From assembly GCA_035610365.1 (NCBI GenBank), contig CM069432.1:278603482-278667481 (forward strand): a stretch of 64,000 nt of DNA. Reading direction: 5' to 3'. The position numbers and the translations under genes were made by a program. Source of the stretch: Aquatica leii. Taxonomy: Eukaryota > Arthropoda > Insecta > Coleoptera > Lampyridae. Positions within the stretch are counted from its first letter, which is position 1. Each line of letters starts with the position of its first letter. Below the pieces are notes generated by a model. That model made no database searches. It was not told the origin of the DNA and worked only from the letters and a program-made list of their open reading frames with translations. Below, piece after piece: positions 10,488 to 22,602 of the stretch.

Positions 10488-12674
10488 TTACACATTAAAG
10501 AAGTCTGTGATTTTCTTTTGTTTCTTCGCACGCAGGCAGTCCGTCATTGCTTGTTCTTGAATACCTTTTAACATCAAAATATTTGAAAAGTCTAATTCTC
10601 TCTCCTCACACCAACGAAGCAAAGTTTTCGTTGCCGATAACGCTTCATCGCAGCTGACGGTGAAGTTTTTCTCTGGCACTGCCTCCTCGTTCACTTCGTC
10701 ATCTACTGTTATGACTTCCTGGATTATTTCTGCTTCTGATATATCATAAGCAAGGTTGTCCTCAATAATCCATGTTCTGAATTCCTCACTTGATGCTGGC
10801 GGAAGTTTCACTTCGTTACTTATTTCAAGTGCAGCCTCCAAAATAGATTCAGAATCGTTGGAAGAAGAGTAGCATGTTGTAAGATGTGGGTTGTTAGGCC
10901 AAATATTCTTCCAAGATTTTATCAAGGTTGTGGTTTTTAGTTGCTGCCAAGCAAATGCTGCATTCAAAATCGCATCCTTAATGTTAAAGGATTTCAAAAT
11001 GGCTGCAATGTCATCATTAGGTTGACTGACAATATCCATTAAAAGGCGGTTTTTGTAATGTGCCTTGAGAGTCTTTATGACGTTTTGGTCCATTGGCTGG
11101 ATCAAAGCGGTCGTGTTTTTGGGCAAGTACATTACCTCAATGTAACCATCGGCAGTTTTAACTTTTAATTCATCCTTGTCAGGGTGTCCGGGTGCGTTGT
11201 CAAGCAATAGAAGGGCTTTCACTGGTAACTTCTCCTTTTTTAGTTCTTGCTTAACTTGAGGGACAAAGCTTTTAAAGTACCAATCATGAAAAACCTCTTT
11301 TGTGACCCATGCACGGCTTTGACACATGTAGGTTACTGGTAAGGATTTGACCTTTACGTTTTATAACGCACGTGGGTTTTTTGATTTACCAACAACTAAC
11401 AGTTTTAACTTGTGAGTTCCTGAAGCATTCGCACATACCATCAGAGTGATTCTTTCTTTTTGTAATTTTCTTCCAGAAACTTTCTTTTCATCTTCGGTTA
11501 CAAATGACTTTGTTGGTAGCTGACGCCAATTCAAGCCGGTTTCATCGGCGTTATAAATTTGTTCAGGAACTAGGCCAAGTTCATTGATTTTTGCGTCCAA
11601 TTTTCCAATGAATTCCTAGATTTCAGACTCGTTAGCAGACACTTTTTCGCCACTCATCTGCATAAATCGTATACCATGGCGTTTTTTGAAGTTTTCAAAC
11701 CATCCGTGACTAGCGCGGAAGTCAGTTTTCTTTGTTATTTCTTGGTAAAAAAACTGGGCTTTTTGTTTCAAAATGTCTCCTGAAATAGGTGCATTCCGGT
11801 TTCGCTGCTGTTTGAACCAAATGAAAAGAGCGTCTTCGACCTCGGGCAACTCGCTAGTCTTAAGAGTTTTTCTGTTCCTGGGCTCATCATCAACAGACTT
11901 TATGAATTTTTCAATTTTTTAATTTAAAAAATGGATCCATCGAGTATGGTTGAAGTTTAATAAAAGGGTTCAAATCTTAAGTCATAACAACCATATTAAC
12001 ATTTATTTATTTTCTTTGTTCTAATTAATTGGCGACATGTTTCGGCTTGTAAAAACAATTAAGCCATCTTCAGGCGTAGTAAATTTGAATTAAGTCGTAC
12101 ATCTAACTAGTGTCAGGTGAGAATTATTGATTAACACGTTAAACAAGAACACTTATTAACGAAAAAGTGCACATAATTAATGAATAAAGTAAAAATTATT
12201 GCATGTTAACGTACAGACACACAAACAAAATGTGTTTTGTTTGTGTGTCTGTACGTTAACATGCAATAATTTTTACTTTATTCATTAATTATGTGCACTT
12301 TTTCGTTAATAAGTGTTCTTGTTTAACGTGTTAATCAATAATTCTCACCTGACACTAGTTAGATGTACGACTTAATTCAAATTTACTACGCCTGAAGATG
12401 GCTTAATTGTTTTTACAAGCCGAAACATGTCGCCAATTAATTAGAACAAAGAAAATAAATAAATGTTAATATGGTTGTTATGACTTAAGATTTGAACCCT
12501 TTTATTTTCAATTTTTTCCCTATTTTTCACAATATCGTAGACAGTAGGTCGTCCAATGTCATACTCTTTAGATATTGCACTCGGAGTTTCACCACGGTCT
12601 ATTCGTTTAATAATTTCCCATTTTTCAGATAAACTTAATGTTTTATGTTTACGTTTCACACTTGTGCTTGCCAT
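10488..12674 (-). pseudogene. Tigger/jerky-type DDD transposase, broken
   Basis: From the ATG at 12674 the protein opens with MASTSVKRKHKTLSLSEKWE and a CENP-B N-terminal helix-turn-helix, then (past the insertion) a CENP-B/Tc5 DNA-binding domain with GWFENFKKRHGIRF, then the DDE_1 catalytic core with [16 protein letters not shown] and QPMDQNV, giving the three acidic residues of pogo transposases. The C-terminus ends QKKITDFFNV, close to a PCNA-binding-like tail. It would cut and reinsert the element. Breaks: the palindromic insertion after codon 56 or so, an in-frame TAG near 11613 and a TAA near 11360. The catalytic triad itself is intact, so the damage is modest and the copy fairly young. 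Confidence 0.92.
11921..12506. mobile_element. Penelope-type palindromic insertion inside the Tigger transposase
   Basis: Positions 11959-12230 and 12235-12506 are 272-bp inverted copies with a 4-base spacer (TGTG); I found no mismatch between the arms. A 38-bp unpaired piece (11921-11958) precedes the left arm. The insertion is bracketed by TTTTCAATTTTTT at 11908-11920 and 12505-12517, a target duplication of about 11-13 bp. The right arm carries CTGAAGATGGC and, 18 bases on, GCCGAAACATGTCG, the paired motif of PLE terminal repeats also seen beside the PLE reverse transcriptase at 5.4 kb. It therefore looks like two head-to-head PLE terminal repeats without coding sequence. Confidence 0.75.
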
Positions 12675-12954
12675 TTTTACACTGTCACTACACGCAATCA
12701 CACTGTCAAAACGTAACACAAAGCAATAGTAAATATACATACTTTCCGTCCGAAACTATACAACACAACTGTTGAACTAACTCACTTGACTGATCTGTCC
12801 CCACAGAGCGGAGGGAGGAGGATTCATGTCACTGCAGGTTTGTTTTGCTTCCTGCCGGAGCGGTGGGAGGGAGATGCATATTGCTGCCTGTAGCGCGTCG
12901 GACTACCGAGTACGTCGGATTAAAAAGTGTCGGATTATCGAGGGACAGCTGTAT

Positions 12955-13110
12955 ATATGTTTTCGATGGGTATTATAAGAATGACGATTTTGGCTGTTCA
13001 AACAAACAAATCAAACTACAAACTACAACACTATCAAATTTATTTTATTACTATTTATGTTATTATTATTCATTCTTTATGAAATAATTACAGCTTAATT
13101 TAAAACCATT
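12955..13110. other. Short gap between two transposons
   Basis: AT-rich DNA between the right end of the Tigger element and the C-terminus of the next pogo-type transposase. I looked here for the missing inverted end of that second element and did not find it. Confidence 0.4.
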
Positions 13111-13114
13111 TGCA

Positions 13115-15781
13115 TTATTCATACTCTGCCATTTCCTTCACCAAATAAATTCCCCTTGCATTTTTTGGTTCAGGCTCGGAAATATATTCCATAATTTCGT
13201 TTTCATTATATAGAATTATGTCTTTTTTCTCTGGCCATTTCCAGTTTTTCAGACCTCTGGTCATTATAGATATGAGGTATTTTTTGCCTTTTTTGTCTAA
13301 TATTTTCCCTGGATAGTAATTGTTTGCGTAGTTTACAATTACATATTCTTGTACTTTCTGTATCATTGTCTCTTCTAAGCAGTTTTCCTTGTTTTGCTTT
13401 GTTAACTTTTTCTTTTTGCATTTCTCAGTCAAGTTTGAATCAAATTAATTTTCTGTGGCGGCCAACTTTTGATTCTTCTTTGCGCAAAACTTCTTCTTGC
13501 TTTTGCTGTTCCTTTTTTTCTGCTATCCATGTTTCCGATGTCATAACGCTTGGAAGAACATTGTTTTTCTTCCCCTTCTGTTTTTTTGTTGTTGTTACTG
13601 CCGTCGGGAATACCAGAATGTCGCCTGTAAAATTTGCATAATGTAATAAAATTTAAAATATAATATCTAAAAGTTACCTACAATTTTTCTGTTTACTTTA
13701 ATCAGAGTTGATATTTGTTCAATTTTTATTTCTTCAATTTTCTTTTCTTGATTTTCTGTTTCTTTTCTTCCTTTTTCCTGGACTGCTATATTCTCAATTT
13801 CTATTTTGAGTGTTGCTTTTTCTTCAATTTCCTTTTCTTGAGTTCCGTTTTCTTCTATGCTCTTTTCCTGGGGTGTTGTTTCTTCAATTTCATGGATTAG
13901 CACTTCAATTTTCTTCTGTTGAGTTCGCGTTTCTTCATTTTGGTTTTCCTTGGCTACACTCTCTTCATTTTTAGTTTCGTGTATTGTCATTTTTTCAACA
14001 TTTTCATGTGGTGTCCCTCCTGGTGTAATTACTATATCACTTAATATCTTAATTCTTTTACCGAACTTACGATGCTCCGTGGTTTCTTCGGTAGTATTGA
14101 AACTGCAATCTACTATCTCCAGTTCAGACCCTATTGTCTCACTGTTTTTTGAAGATTCCTGAAGAATGTTCATTTCGTTTTCGTAATTTTGATCTAGATA
14201 AGCGTTGAATTCCGGAAAAGAAAATTCTAAAATGTCATCAGAAGCTAACTCGGATGTTTCGACGGCCCAATTGACAATTTCTCTATCTGCTGTTTCCTTC
14301 CGAACAATAATAGCTCCATCAGAGTTCTCACGATCTTTTTTAAATTTCATCCAGACCTCATAAAGTGCTAATGCATTTTGATCAAGATTTGTTTTCTGTA
14401 CATAATGCTCCTTAAACTTCTTCAGCATATCTACCGCAATTTTCGACTCTAAATGTTCTAAATATTGCAAGTGTTCCGGATTCACAGTCAAAGCCTTATC
14501 CCCGTTGTCTTCTATTTCTTCTTTCCTTAAAATGCACTTCGTATAATCGACTTTATTAGGATCGAATGGGAACAAGCCACAAGCTTTAAAACCATTTCTA
14601 ATGGAATTCACGAAAGAATGTTCTCTTAAGACCTTATTTAATAATTTTGGTATTTCCTGTTTCTTAATTTCCCTGCCTTCGTGGTCGTATCTCCACTTAC
14701 GAACAGCTTTCTTCCAGTGGGTTTTTAAAGGAAAAAATACAGCTACATCTAATGGTTGTAAGATGTGAGCTGTATTTGCCAAAAGGCATACTACAATAAT
14801 TTTCTTCTCCTTACAAAACTTGCTAAGTTGAAGACTTAAATGTGACGTGTAGCCATCTAAAAAGACAATCACAGGAAACTGGTAATTTTTGTCTATTAAC
14901 TGTGAATAAAATGCGTTGGTAAAGTATTCATCGAACGTTTTTGCTGTCATCCACCCGTTCTCTGACTTGCCTAACACCCACCCAGGAGGTGCATTCTTTA
15001 TGTAACTAGCGGGAAATCTTTCAAACTTAATATAGCGGGAAATATTTCAAAGTTAATATATAGTTTTCCTATATAAGGGTTGTTACATTTCCTTTATCTG
15101 AGTTTGTAGATGTTCCGTATGCTCTCTTGCCTTTTTCACCGAGGAAAAGTCCACCTTTTGGATTTAAATAAAAGGAGATTTCGTCCATGTTCCATACGCG
15201 TGAAGGATTTTCCAAAATTTAAGCGTCATCTTTCAGTACCATTATTGTCTCCTCGAACCTCCTCTTTTCTGTAACAATAGCTCTAGCCTTCCCAAGAAAT
15301 TTGGTTTGCTTTAACGATATGTCAGGGTGTCTATTTAAAAACGACTTAAAGCAAGTTTTCTCGGGAATATTGTTGATAAAAAGCGTTTTAATATGCTCTA
15401 TAGTTTTCTTTACTGAAAATGATAAATTTTCTCTGTCCACCAGAAGACCGATTTTCGGGCATATTTTGATGCAATAACATAATTCTTCTTCTACATCATT
15501 GCCCAATACAGCATCTGGTCAGTTTTACCAGTTATTTCAGGAGCTCTACCGGAAATTTTATTTCTTAAAGTGGATCTAGGTATGCCACATAACTTTGAAG
15601 CGGTTGCGACTGGCATGCCATTTTTTATATTCGTTAGAGCAGTTGTTAGTTGTTGGGGTTCATAGTTAAAAAGAACTTTTTTGGATGTTTCTGTAGATGC
15701 TTTTTCGCTCATTTTACCTAACAGATAGGTACCTATGAAACACTTAGGTAAATTGGGGGCCTCTATAATTTTGGTGGCCAC
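13115..15781 (-). pseudogene. Second pogo-type (HTH_psq + DDE_1) transposase, broken, with one intron
   Basis: Read on the minus strand: an HTH_psq DNA-binding domain (15712-15540, with ASKLCGIPRSTLRNKISG), a Tc5-like linker, then a DDE_1 core with VWNMDEISFYL near 15200, VFLDGYTSHLS near 14850 and LQPLDVAVF near 14750. A long Glu/Lys-rich repeat follows (QEKxIEE units, about 13700-13900). A canonical intron (near 13665 to 13629, GTAGGT to TTTACAG) leads to GDILVFP and a C-terminal module containing YVIVNYANNYYPGKIL and NWKWPEKKDIILYN, known from this insect transposase group. Breaks: a frameshift near 15500, a stop just after DDA near 15219, further damage at 15000-15120, and a frameshift near 13435. 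A CAG-starting sequence with repeated GGCCAC units near 16020-16070 may be its 5' end; the other end was not found. Confidence 0.8.
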
Positions 15782-16199
15782 AACAGAATTTTAGTATTTT
15801 AATTTTGGCCACCTAGATGGCTAGAACTAGATTTTTGCTATAACTGAGTAATCAGTTGTCGTCACCCTTATATTTAGGTTAGGATGCTAGATATCAACTT
15901 GCAAATTGTATTATAAGAACCTCTGCATACTATAAATCATCGAACAGAACATGAAATTGACGTAAATATTAAGAAAGAAAGAAAAATTATAAAAAAAGAA
16001 ATCTTAATATTGAAAGTTTAAATAGAAAGTGGCCACAACCGGAGCAGTGGCCAATACCGGGGTCTCTGCCCTATATTGTGATTCTTCCACTTGATCAAGT
16101 GCTTTAAACACTTCATAAAATGTATAAATCTTCCACAAGAGTCTCCAGTTTTACTACTTTCAGTGAACATTACTTCCATACATGAAATATTGACATAAT

Positions 16200-16700
16200 A
16201 GACCTAGTTAGAGAAGATCATATTACCATAGCCTGTCTTCTATCCCACGCCACACATAGGCTGCAACCCCCGCACAAAACTTTTATGGGGGCTCTGAAAA
16301 TTGATTACACTCAGGCAATTCGAATATAGCTACGTCCCTTAGGTCCTTATGATATAGCTGAACTAATTGAACAGTCTTACATGAGGTCTGCAGCAGTGAA
16401 TGGTTTTTTAAAGACAAGAACATGCCTTTGTAATATGGCAGTGTTTAGTAAGAAGGATTTTATAGCTGTTAAATACAAAGCTGTAGTTAAGACTTCCAGC
16501 GATCAAACTTCGGCTACTGGTTCTGAATCAGTATCTAGAAGATAGGTAAACTTACCACCCGTTTTCAGATTAGTGAAAAGGATCTTGCAGAAGCAGGATG
16601 TAGTTCCAAATCAGTTCTGCCTTTGGATGCAGTAAACGATAATTCCCCTTCAGCTTCAGCTTAATACGTTAATCCAGATATCATTAATATTCAAGAAAAT
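16200..16700 (+). pseudogene. Third pogo-type transposase fragment
   Basis: On the plus strand a decayed DDE_1 C-terminal part is readable: SHATHRLQPPHKTFMGALK, where the family has TSHRLQPLDxxFMGPLK, then YDIAELI and MRSAAVNGF, then SKKDFIAV. The family's third catalytic Asp (LQPLD) has become His here. The first two catalytic blocks are absent or unrecognisable. It is a different lineage from the two transposases at 10-16 kb and lies on the opposite strand. Weak Ser/Thr-rich frames follow to about 17190. Confidence 0.65.
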
Positions 16701-17935
16701 AAAGACCGCGAAGCGGGTTGCAGTTCAAATTCAGAACTGACTATAAATACAGTAAATGCTACAGCATCTAGTAGAATGGTCAAAGCAAGTTTAAGAGTTC
16801 ACCTTTAGATATTTCATTATTGCTAGAACTTAAGAAAAAAACATCAAACAGAGGACGCAAAACTTCTACTAGTGCAGTACTAACTTTTTCTCCTTACAAA
16901 ACTGAATTGAAAATTTATATCGTTAAATCTAATGAGAAGAAAAATATCCCTCGACTTCGATTAGGAAATGACACTACTTCTAATGATAGTAACGCAACTA
17001 CTCAGCAACTCTCAAAAACCCAGCCGCAAATATACATAATCAGAATTCAGTACAGATGTAAAAAGAAGCCGAAGGAACTGTTAATGCTTCCGATTCTTAT
17101 CAAAAAGATCTTGCTAGTGTACTTTAAGGTTTTTCTAATGAGGCCGATACTATAAATGGCAACATTCCTTCAAAAGTTGAAGATGCTGTCTGTGTTCTGC
17201 GATTTGAAATTTTCTGATGACCAAAGAGGAGTGCTGTGAGTTTAGTGTTTCATGCGCCTATTATGGGCATTATTATTGTTACTATAACTAATTTATTCAA
17301 ATATATGTAAAACTAATTATATCTAGTAACTTACGTATAAAAAGTGTTTATATAATTGAACAAATTTTCACTCCATGCGGGAAAAAACAAAGTCAGGTTC
17401 CATATTACCACCTTCTCTTCTACAAAAAATTGACTGTTTAAACCCCTTTGCGGAGCAGTAGTAAAAGTTGCCGCTTAGGTTTATATATACTTGTTAGACA
17501 TGACGTACCTTTTGTTACTATTAAAACTATTCAAAATTGGAGTTTACAACAGACCGCTAAATTACTTTACTAAACAAGACCGGTCTAAATTACAACGTAT
17601 GGCTAATAAGGTTTTAATAGTCAGAGATTTTAATGCGAGGTACTCAACGTGGAATTATCGAAATAATCGAAACGGAAATACTTTCTTTCAGTACGTGGTC
17701 AACACTAACACAACTGTTGTATATCCAAATAAAAGTAAACATGAATTAAAAAATGCGACATCTACGATAATAGACATTGGCTTAAACAAAAACGTACAAA
17801 ACCTATCAGACATCACTACATTAAACGAATTATGTTTGGACCATTACCCCATATTTTTTACTTTAAACGGACAAACTTTAAAAAACAACTTGTTACGGTA
17901 AGAATTATGGGTAACTAAATTTAAATGGAGCGATG

Positions 17936-19720
17936 GCCGCAGTAGCTCGGTTCTTGTAGGCAAAATGAGGTGGGTTAGAAATTGTGAGGAGAATATTTAA
18001 ATCAAAGATGTCGTGGTAGATAAAATTAGTCAAATAGTGATTAGAAATTGTTAGAAATGGGCGCCACACAATTTGTTTAGTTACGGTCCTGTTAAGTAAA
18101 TTGTAAAAGTTTAACAGGGCTCTAGTAGTAGCGAAGGGTTGCTGAAAGAAAACATGGAAGTTTAAGCAATGAATAGCAATCAATAAATTTGATGTAAATA
18201 AAATGAATTTAGAATAAATGGCAATTTACAAAATAATCAATAAAATATTCAATTTTGAATTATGCATACAAAATATGTGTGAAGTTGAGCAAAACAATCG
18301 ATAATGGATTATATTACAACAATACAGGATCTAAATTACCTTGTGTTAAAACAAAAGTAGCAACAAAAAAATTTAATTACGTTAGGTTCGCAAAACAAAC
18401 AAAAAGAAAAAAAAAATTTTAATTTGGGGCAGCGATCGGGATTCGACAAGACAGTAATTACAATTTGAAATACAAAAAAAAATCTTACCTTTATTACTTC
18501 GCTGATGAAACTCCGTGCACGGTATTTCCAATCGAAGTTTCCTTAAATAAAATATTTAAAACAAACCATTGGCCGTCGGCAAATAACAGCCGAGAATTAG
18601 AGTTAGGTTCAAGTTTACTATCTCGTAGATCAGGGGATGCGTAACCAAATTTATGTAAGTTAATAGGTCAGTTACAATTACGTTTTATGTCAACAAAATT
18701 CAAGGTAAATCAGATAACAAATTCTTATAGAAACAAAGAAAAGTTAAGTTAAGTAAGGAAGTATAAGGAAAAGTTCTTGAATTTCTAAAGTTGATTAAGC
18801 AAGTAGGATTTTGATTAAAAGTTCAATGTAGGAAATCAAATCTTTGAGATTTGCACAAATACGAAATAATTCACAATAAAACGAAGGTTAACGGTTGGTT
18901 TTTCACTTAGTCAGTTGCTGCAATCGAAGTTGACTTCTCAGCGTAGCGTTAGTAGAGTTTACAGATGAACGGAGTATTTTGGTAGTTGAAGGAACTCTCA
19001 CATGTGGGGGAAACAATCCGTTGGAGAAGACGTTCATAGAAATTAGAACAATTTCGTCGGAAGAAAAACCACTATACAGAGGAAGGGAGAGAAGCAAAGT
19101 TAGATCAACTAAATAAAGTAAAAACTAAGTACTTTACCTGGGTATAATAATCCAGCGTTAAGGAAACTAAATACACTTTTAAAATTTAAAGTAACTTATA
19201 GCCGTAAATATGCGATTTTTAGTAATTTTAGGAAAGAAACAGGTTCCGTAGATATACTAAAAGTTGGGAAGGTTTCAACGTAATATCCGGTAAAATCACC
19301 GTGTTTAAGTAAACGTTAGTACTTCCAAGGTATAGTAAATTTTTGAAGTGATCTCAACAAGAGTTTGTCAGGAACTGATTAAAGAAGAAAATGAAAGAAT
19401 CTAAGGTCATAATGACCTCAGAAGATAACAAAATAAATTCGTCAGCAAACTGGTGAGAGCGCTCGAGTAACTGATAGTTTAAACAAGGATCTTGATAAGG
19501 ACTTGCAGAAAAGCAGAATTTAATTACGTATTAAGCGAAGATAATACGCTCTTAATTAATCATAAATTACAAATTACTTTAAAATGTAACGAAATAAAGC
19601 GTGAGATTAGCAACAACAGCAAATTCCAACACGTATAACTTAAATGAAACAAATAGTACCGGATTTAGGAAAATTTGCTTAAGGCGTAACAAACTCAAAC
19701 AAAATTTCTGATTACTGAAA
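17936..19720. mobile_element. Insertion of about 1.8 kb splitting the LINE, family unknown
   Basis: The LINE reading frame stops matching at about 17935 (TAAATTTAAATGG) and resumes at about 19720. Between them I see no transposase or polymerase. A GGGGCAGCGATCGGGATTCGA stretch near 18425 could be a primer-binding region next to an LTR end, but no paired terminal repeat was found, so the family stays open. Confidence 0.4.
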
Positions 19721-20689
19721 TGTAAATTGGAAACAGTTTAGAAAATTGTTAGATGAAGACATCACGCTAGGCAATGGTATACCTAACATTGATTCTTTAG
19801 TTCGACAAGTAAAAATTTTTACAGATAACATTCAGAAGACCCAAGAAGATAAACATACAACTTTTAACTAATTTACATGGCGAAATAATACAAGGACAAC
19901 GTACCTACACGATTACAAGAACAAAAACAAAAAAGAAACGTACTCACAAAACAACTAATATTGATATTGATACAACGAGTGGAAAAAACATACCACGACT
20001 CCTAGAAAATCTTTGAAATTATAAAAACATTTGGAAACTTTGATGCACCCGGTCTCGATAATATACAAAACATCGTGTTAAAAAAACCTTTCTCGAAAAG
20101 CTCTAGTTCAGTTGATTTATTTAGTCATTGCGATAATTAAACATTCGCATTTTCCAAAATCTTGAAAAATTGCCGGCTAAAGATATAACTACACCAAGTT
20201 ATAGACCCAAAATCTTACTTAACAGGGTTGGTAAACGTTATACTTGAAATCATACAAAAACACAAACCAATTAACGACTTTCAATTTGAATTTAGGGAAA
20301 AACATAATGCAGTTCAACAACGGATATAAAAATACAATTTAAACAACAAAACGACAATGACGTTATTAGACATTTAAAAAAAATTGGACACGGTTTGGAT
20401 AGACCGCTTAGTGTATAAACTAATAAAACAAAATTTCTCATACAACATAATCAAACTTATAAATTTATACATGACAGACAGATACTTTTACGTTTCGATA
20501 AATAACGCTCGTTCACAGAATAAATTAATTAGAACTGGTGTTCCGCAAGGATCTGTACTGGGACCACATTTACTTAACATTTTTATTAACGACATACCAT
20601 CATTCCCGAAAACTTAATTGGCGTTATTATTTAGTGTTATAATTGGTGCAAAACAAATACAAATACGTTTAGACATTAATATTGTAACG

Positions 20690-21480
20690 TTATTGCGTTT
20701 TTTGATTTTGTTAAAAGCGTTTTATTTTTCTAATAACATAACCTGTGATGATAAATGAATTGCTCCGGCTATTATTTTGAATAATATAAATGAGACTTCT
20801 TTCTCCCAAGACTTCTTACCCTTTGATTTTGTATAAGAAATAAAGATTGTAGAACAAACAAATTTATTTTAACAATAAAATACATAGAAAAACAAACGTT
20901 TACGTAATAGGCCCCCAATGCTCAAATAAAAGAAACAAAACATAAGTTTACGAAAATACAAAATATATCTTAAAAATCTAACCTTTTACACACGAATAAT
21001 CGCTGGCGGGTAATTTCGGCGTCTTTCTCACTGCACTCTTGGTGGCGTCGGTCGTCTTTCCACAGGCGGGTGGTTTCCTTCACACTTTTTTATTTGTCAC
21101 TAATACTTCGCTGGGTAATTACTTGACTAACACTTCGCTGAGTAATTACTATTCGCTGGCTGAGGCCGTAATGTTGCAAACCATCTACTTCCGCTTTTTC
21201 TCTTAGAACTTTATTTTTGACGTATCGGCTTCTTGGTACTTTTGGGTTTACTTTTTCAATTTGTTGCAGCGCTCACTAATTTTCTGCTCATTTTGGTACC
21301 GCTTCGGAAGTTCACTAACTTTCAGTTTTGGCCTCGCTTCGCCACTTTCTCCGCGACTCACTTCTGTCGCCTATGACCCGTACTTCGCCACTGCTTCTCA
21401 CCTACTCTCCCTCTTTGCTCTCCTTTCTTTCCCCGCACTTTTACTTTTTATTGTACTCGAAACGAAACGAAAATCAAAGG
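20690..21480. mobile_element. Insertion of about 0.8 kb in the LINE, possibly a solo LTR
   Basis: It begins about TGTAACGTTATTGCG and ends before ATTACGTTTCAATG, where the LINE resumes. It is non-coding, contains an AATAAA region and a GC-richer half with repeated CTTCGCTG.GTAATT units (20996-21160). Length and TG start would suit a solo LTR of a Gypsy or BEL type; a clean target duplication was not established. Confidence 0.35.
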
Positions 21481-22113
21481 GCATTACGTTTCAATGTCTA
21501 AACAAATTTTACGATTTTTGGAAAATTAAATTAAATACCGATAAAACTAAATCCATAATATTCTCACAAAAATTCACCAACAATAAAATAATTACATTGA
21601 AAATGAAATAATTTCTGTAAAAAACAATGTCAAATACTTAGGTTCCAAACTGACATTTCAACTTAAAATTAACAACAAATAGAGCATACGGTGTATTAAA
21701 ACAAATTTACGCGTTGATGAATAAATTACTATTGTACAAAACGTTCTTAAGTTTTATACTGCCTAAGACTAATACTAAACAAAGACTGCTATACGGAAAA
21801 ACAGAAATGCACACTCAAACTGACTTAGAACTTATTCGATTGGTAACTACAATTAAAAACACTGACTATTTTCCTGAAACAAATCAAAAGGATACAATGT
21901 TACACAAATTTTGAATTTTTGTTCGAACAATTTCTTCATTCTATTGTTGGGATAAATAATCCAGATACTCACCAATAACATGAAACAAATACTAAAAAGT
22001 AGGAAATTCTGTAAATTTTAAAAGTATACTTGAGTACATATGTATTTACTTATCAGTTTATATTTACTTTGTTAACATTCATATTAATTAATAATAAAGA
22101 TGTTGAGTTAAGT

Positions 22114-22161
22114 TGAACTTCGTAATCGAGGAAGTCATGGTTCGAATCCTAGTACACCCAG
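22114..22161 (+). repeat. tRNA-like 3' half with B box, copy B
   Basis: It has the same B-box core GGTTCGAATCC (22139-22149) as copy A, followed by TAGTACACCCA and a long T run that would act as a Pol III terminator. Substitutions relative to copy A break one T-stem pair, so it is not kept as a tRNA. Confidence 0.55.
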
Positions 22162-22602
22162 AATTTTTTTTTTTATAAAAATACTTTTTTTTCACTATAA
22201 TCATTAGTTTTTATGACGAACAGCTATGTAAAGAAGTAAAAAACCAATTTTAGATTATTAGAGGGTTTAGGCTACATAAAATAAAAAAAATAAAAACTGA
22301 AATTTGGTTTGATTTACCTTTAGCTTTTTATAGTAATCAATAGATTTAACCATCAATCATTTGCTTGAGTATACTCTCTTTATTTGCATTAGCACATTAA
22401 AATCAAATTTCTATATTTCTTACGTATTTCTTTATTTACTAACAAAGTTTGAATTATTTAACGTTACACTTAGTATAAATATTTTGTTTTTGGGGATATG
22501 TCGGTAATTTTACACATTGATTTGTGATTAAGCGTTACATTTATACATTAGTGCCATATTATTTTAAACAGTTACAGAAACTTCGTCTTTGCGGACGAAA
22601 AA

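Larger units (their letters stand above)
10215..12951 (-). mobile_element. Tigger/pogo DNA transposon with perfect ends
   Basis: The ends are an identical 24-bp inverted repeat starting CAGCTGTCCCTCGATAATCC, flanked on both sides by TA, the target duplication of the Tc1/mariner-pogo group. Inside the left end a TGTCGGATTACC-like unit recurs three times, and related units lie inside the right end; these are typical subterminal binding repeats. The element is 2737 bp including a foreign palindromic insertion of about 0.6 kb, leaving about 2.15 kb, a normal Tigger size. The transposase is on the minus strand. Confidence 0.93.
17340..22000 (+). mobile_element. Jockey-like LINE, split by two insertions
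   Basis: The ORF2 of a non-LTR retrotransposon. The end of an AP endonuclease is at about 17490-17901 (LIVRDFNARYSTWNYR, then STIIDIGLNKNVQNL, then ELCLDHYPIFFTL, the final SDH-like block). The connecting part resumes at about 19720 (QFRKLLDEDITLGNGIP), and reverse transcriptase at 20384-20617 has RTGVPQGSVLGPHLLNIFI. A final piece is at 21480-21870 (FYDFWKIKLNTDKTKSIIF, then KLLLYKTFL). The YADD region next to ALLF near 20630 is missing, and there are several frameshifts and stops, so this copy is dead. Insertions sit at about 17936-19720 and 20690-21480. The 3' end merges with the left edge of IR block copy B. Confidence 0.8.

Noticed and set aside
13324-13641. Plus-strand frames over the C-terminus of the second pogo transposase
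   Set aside because: Low-complexity Phe/Ser/Cys text antisense to a Lys/Glu-rich coding region.
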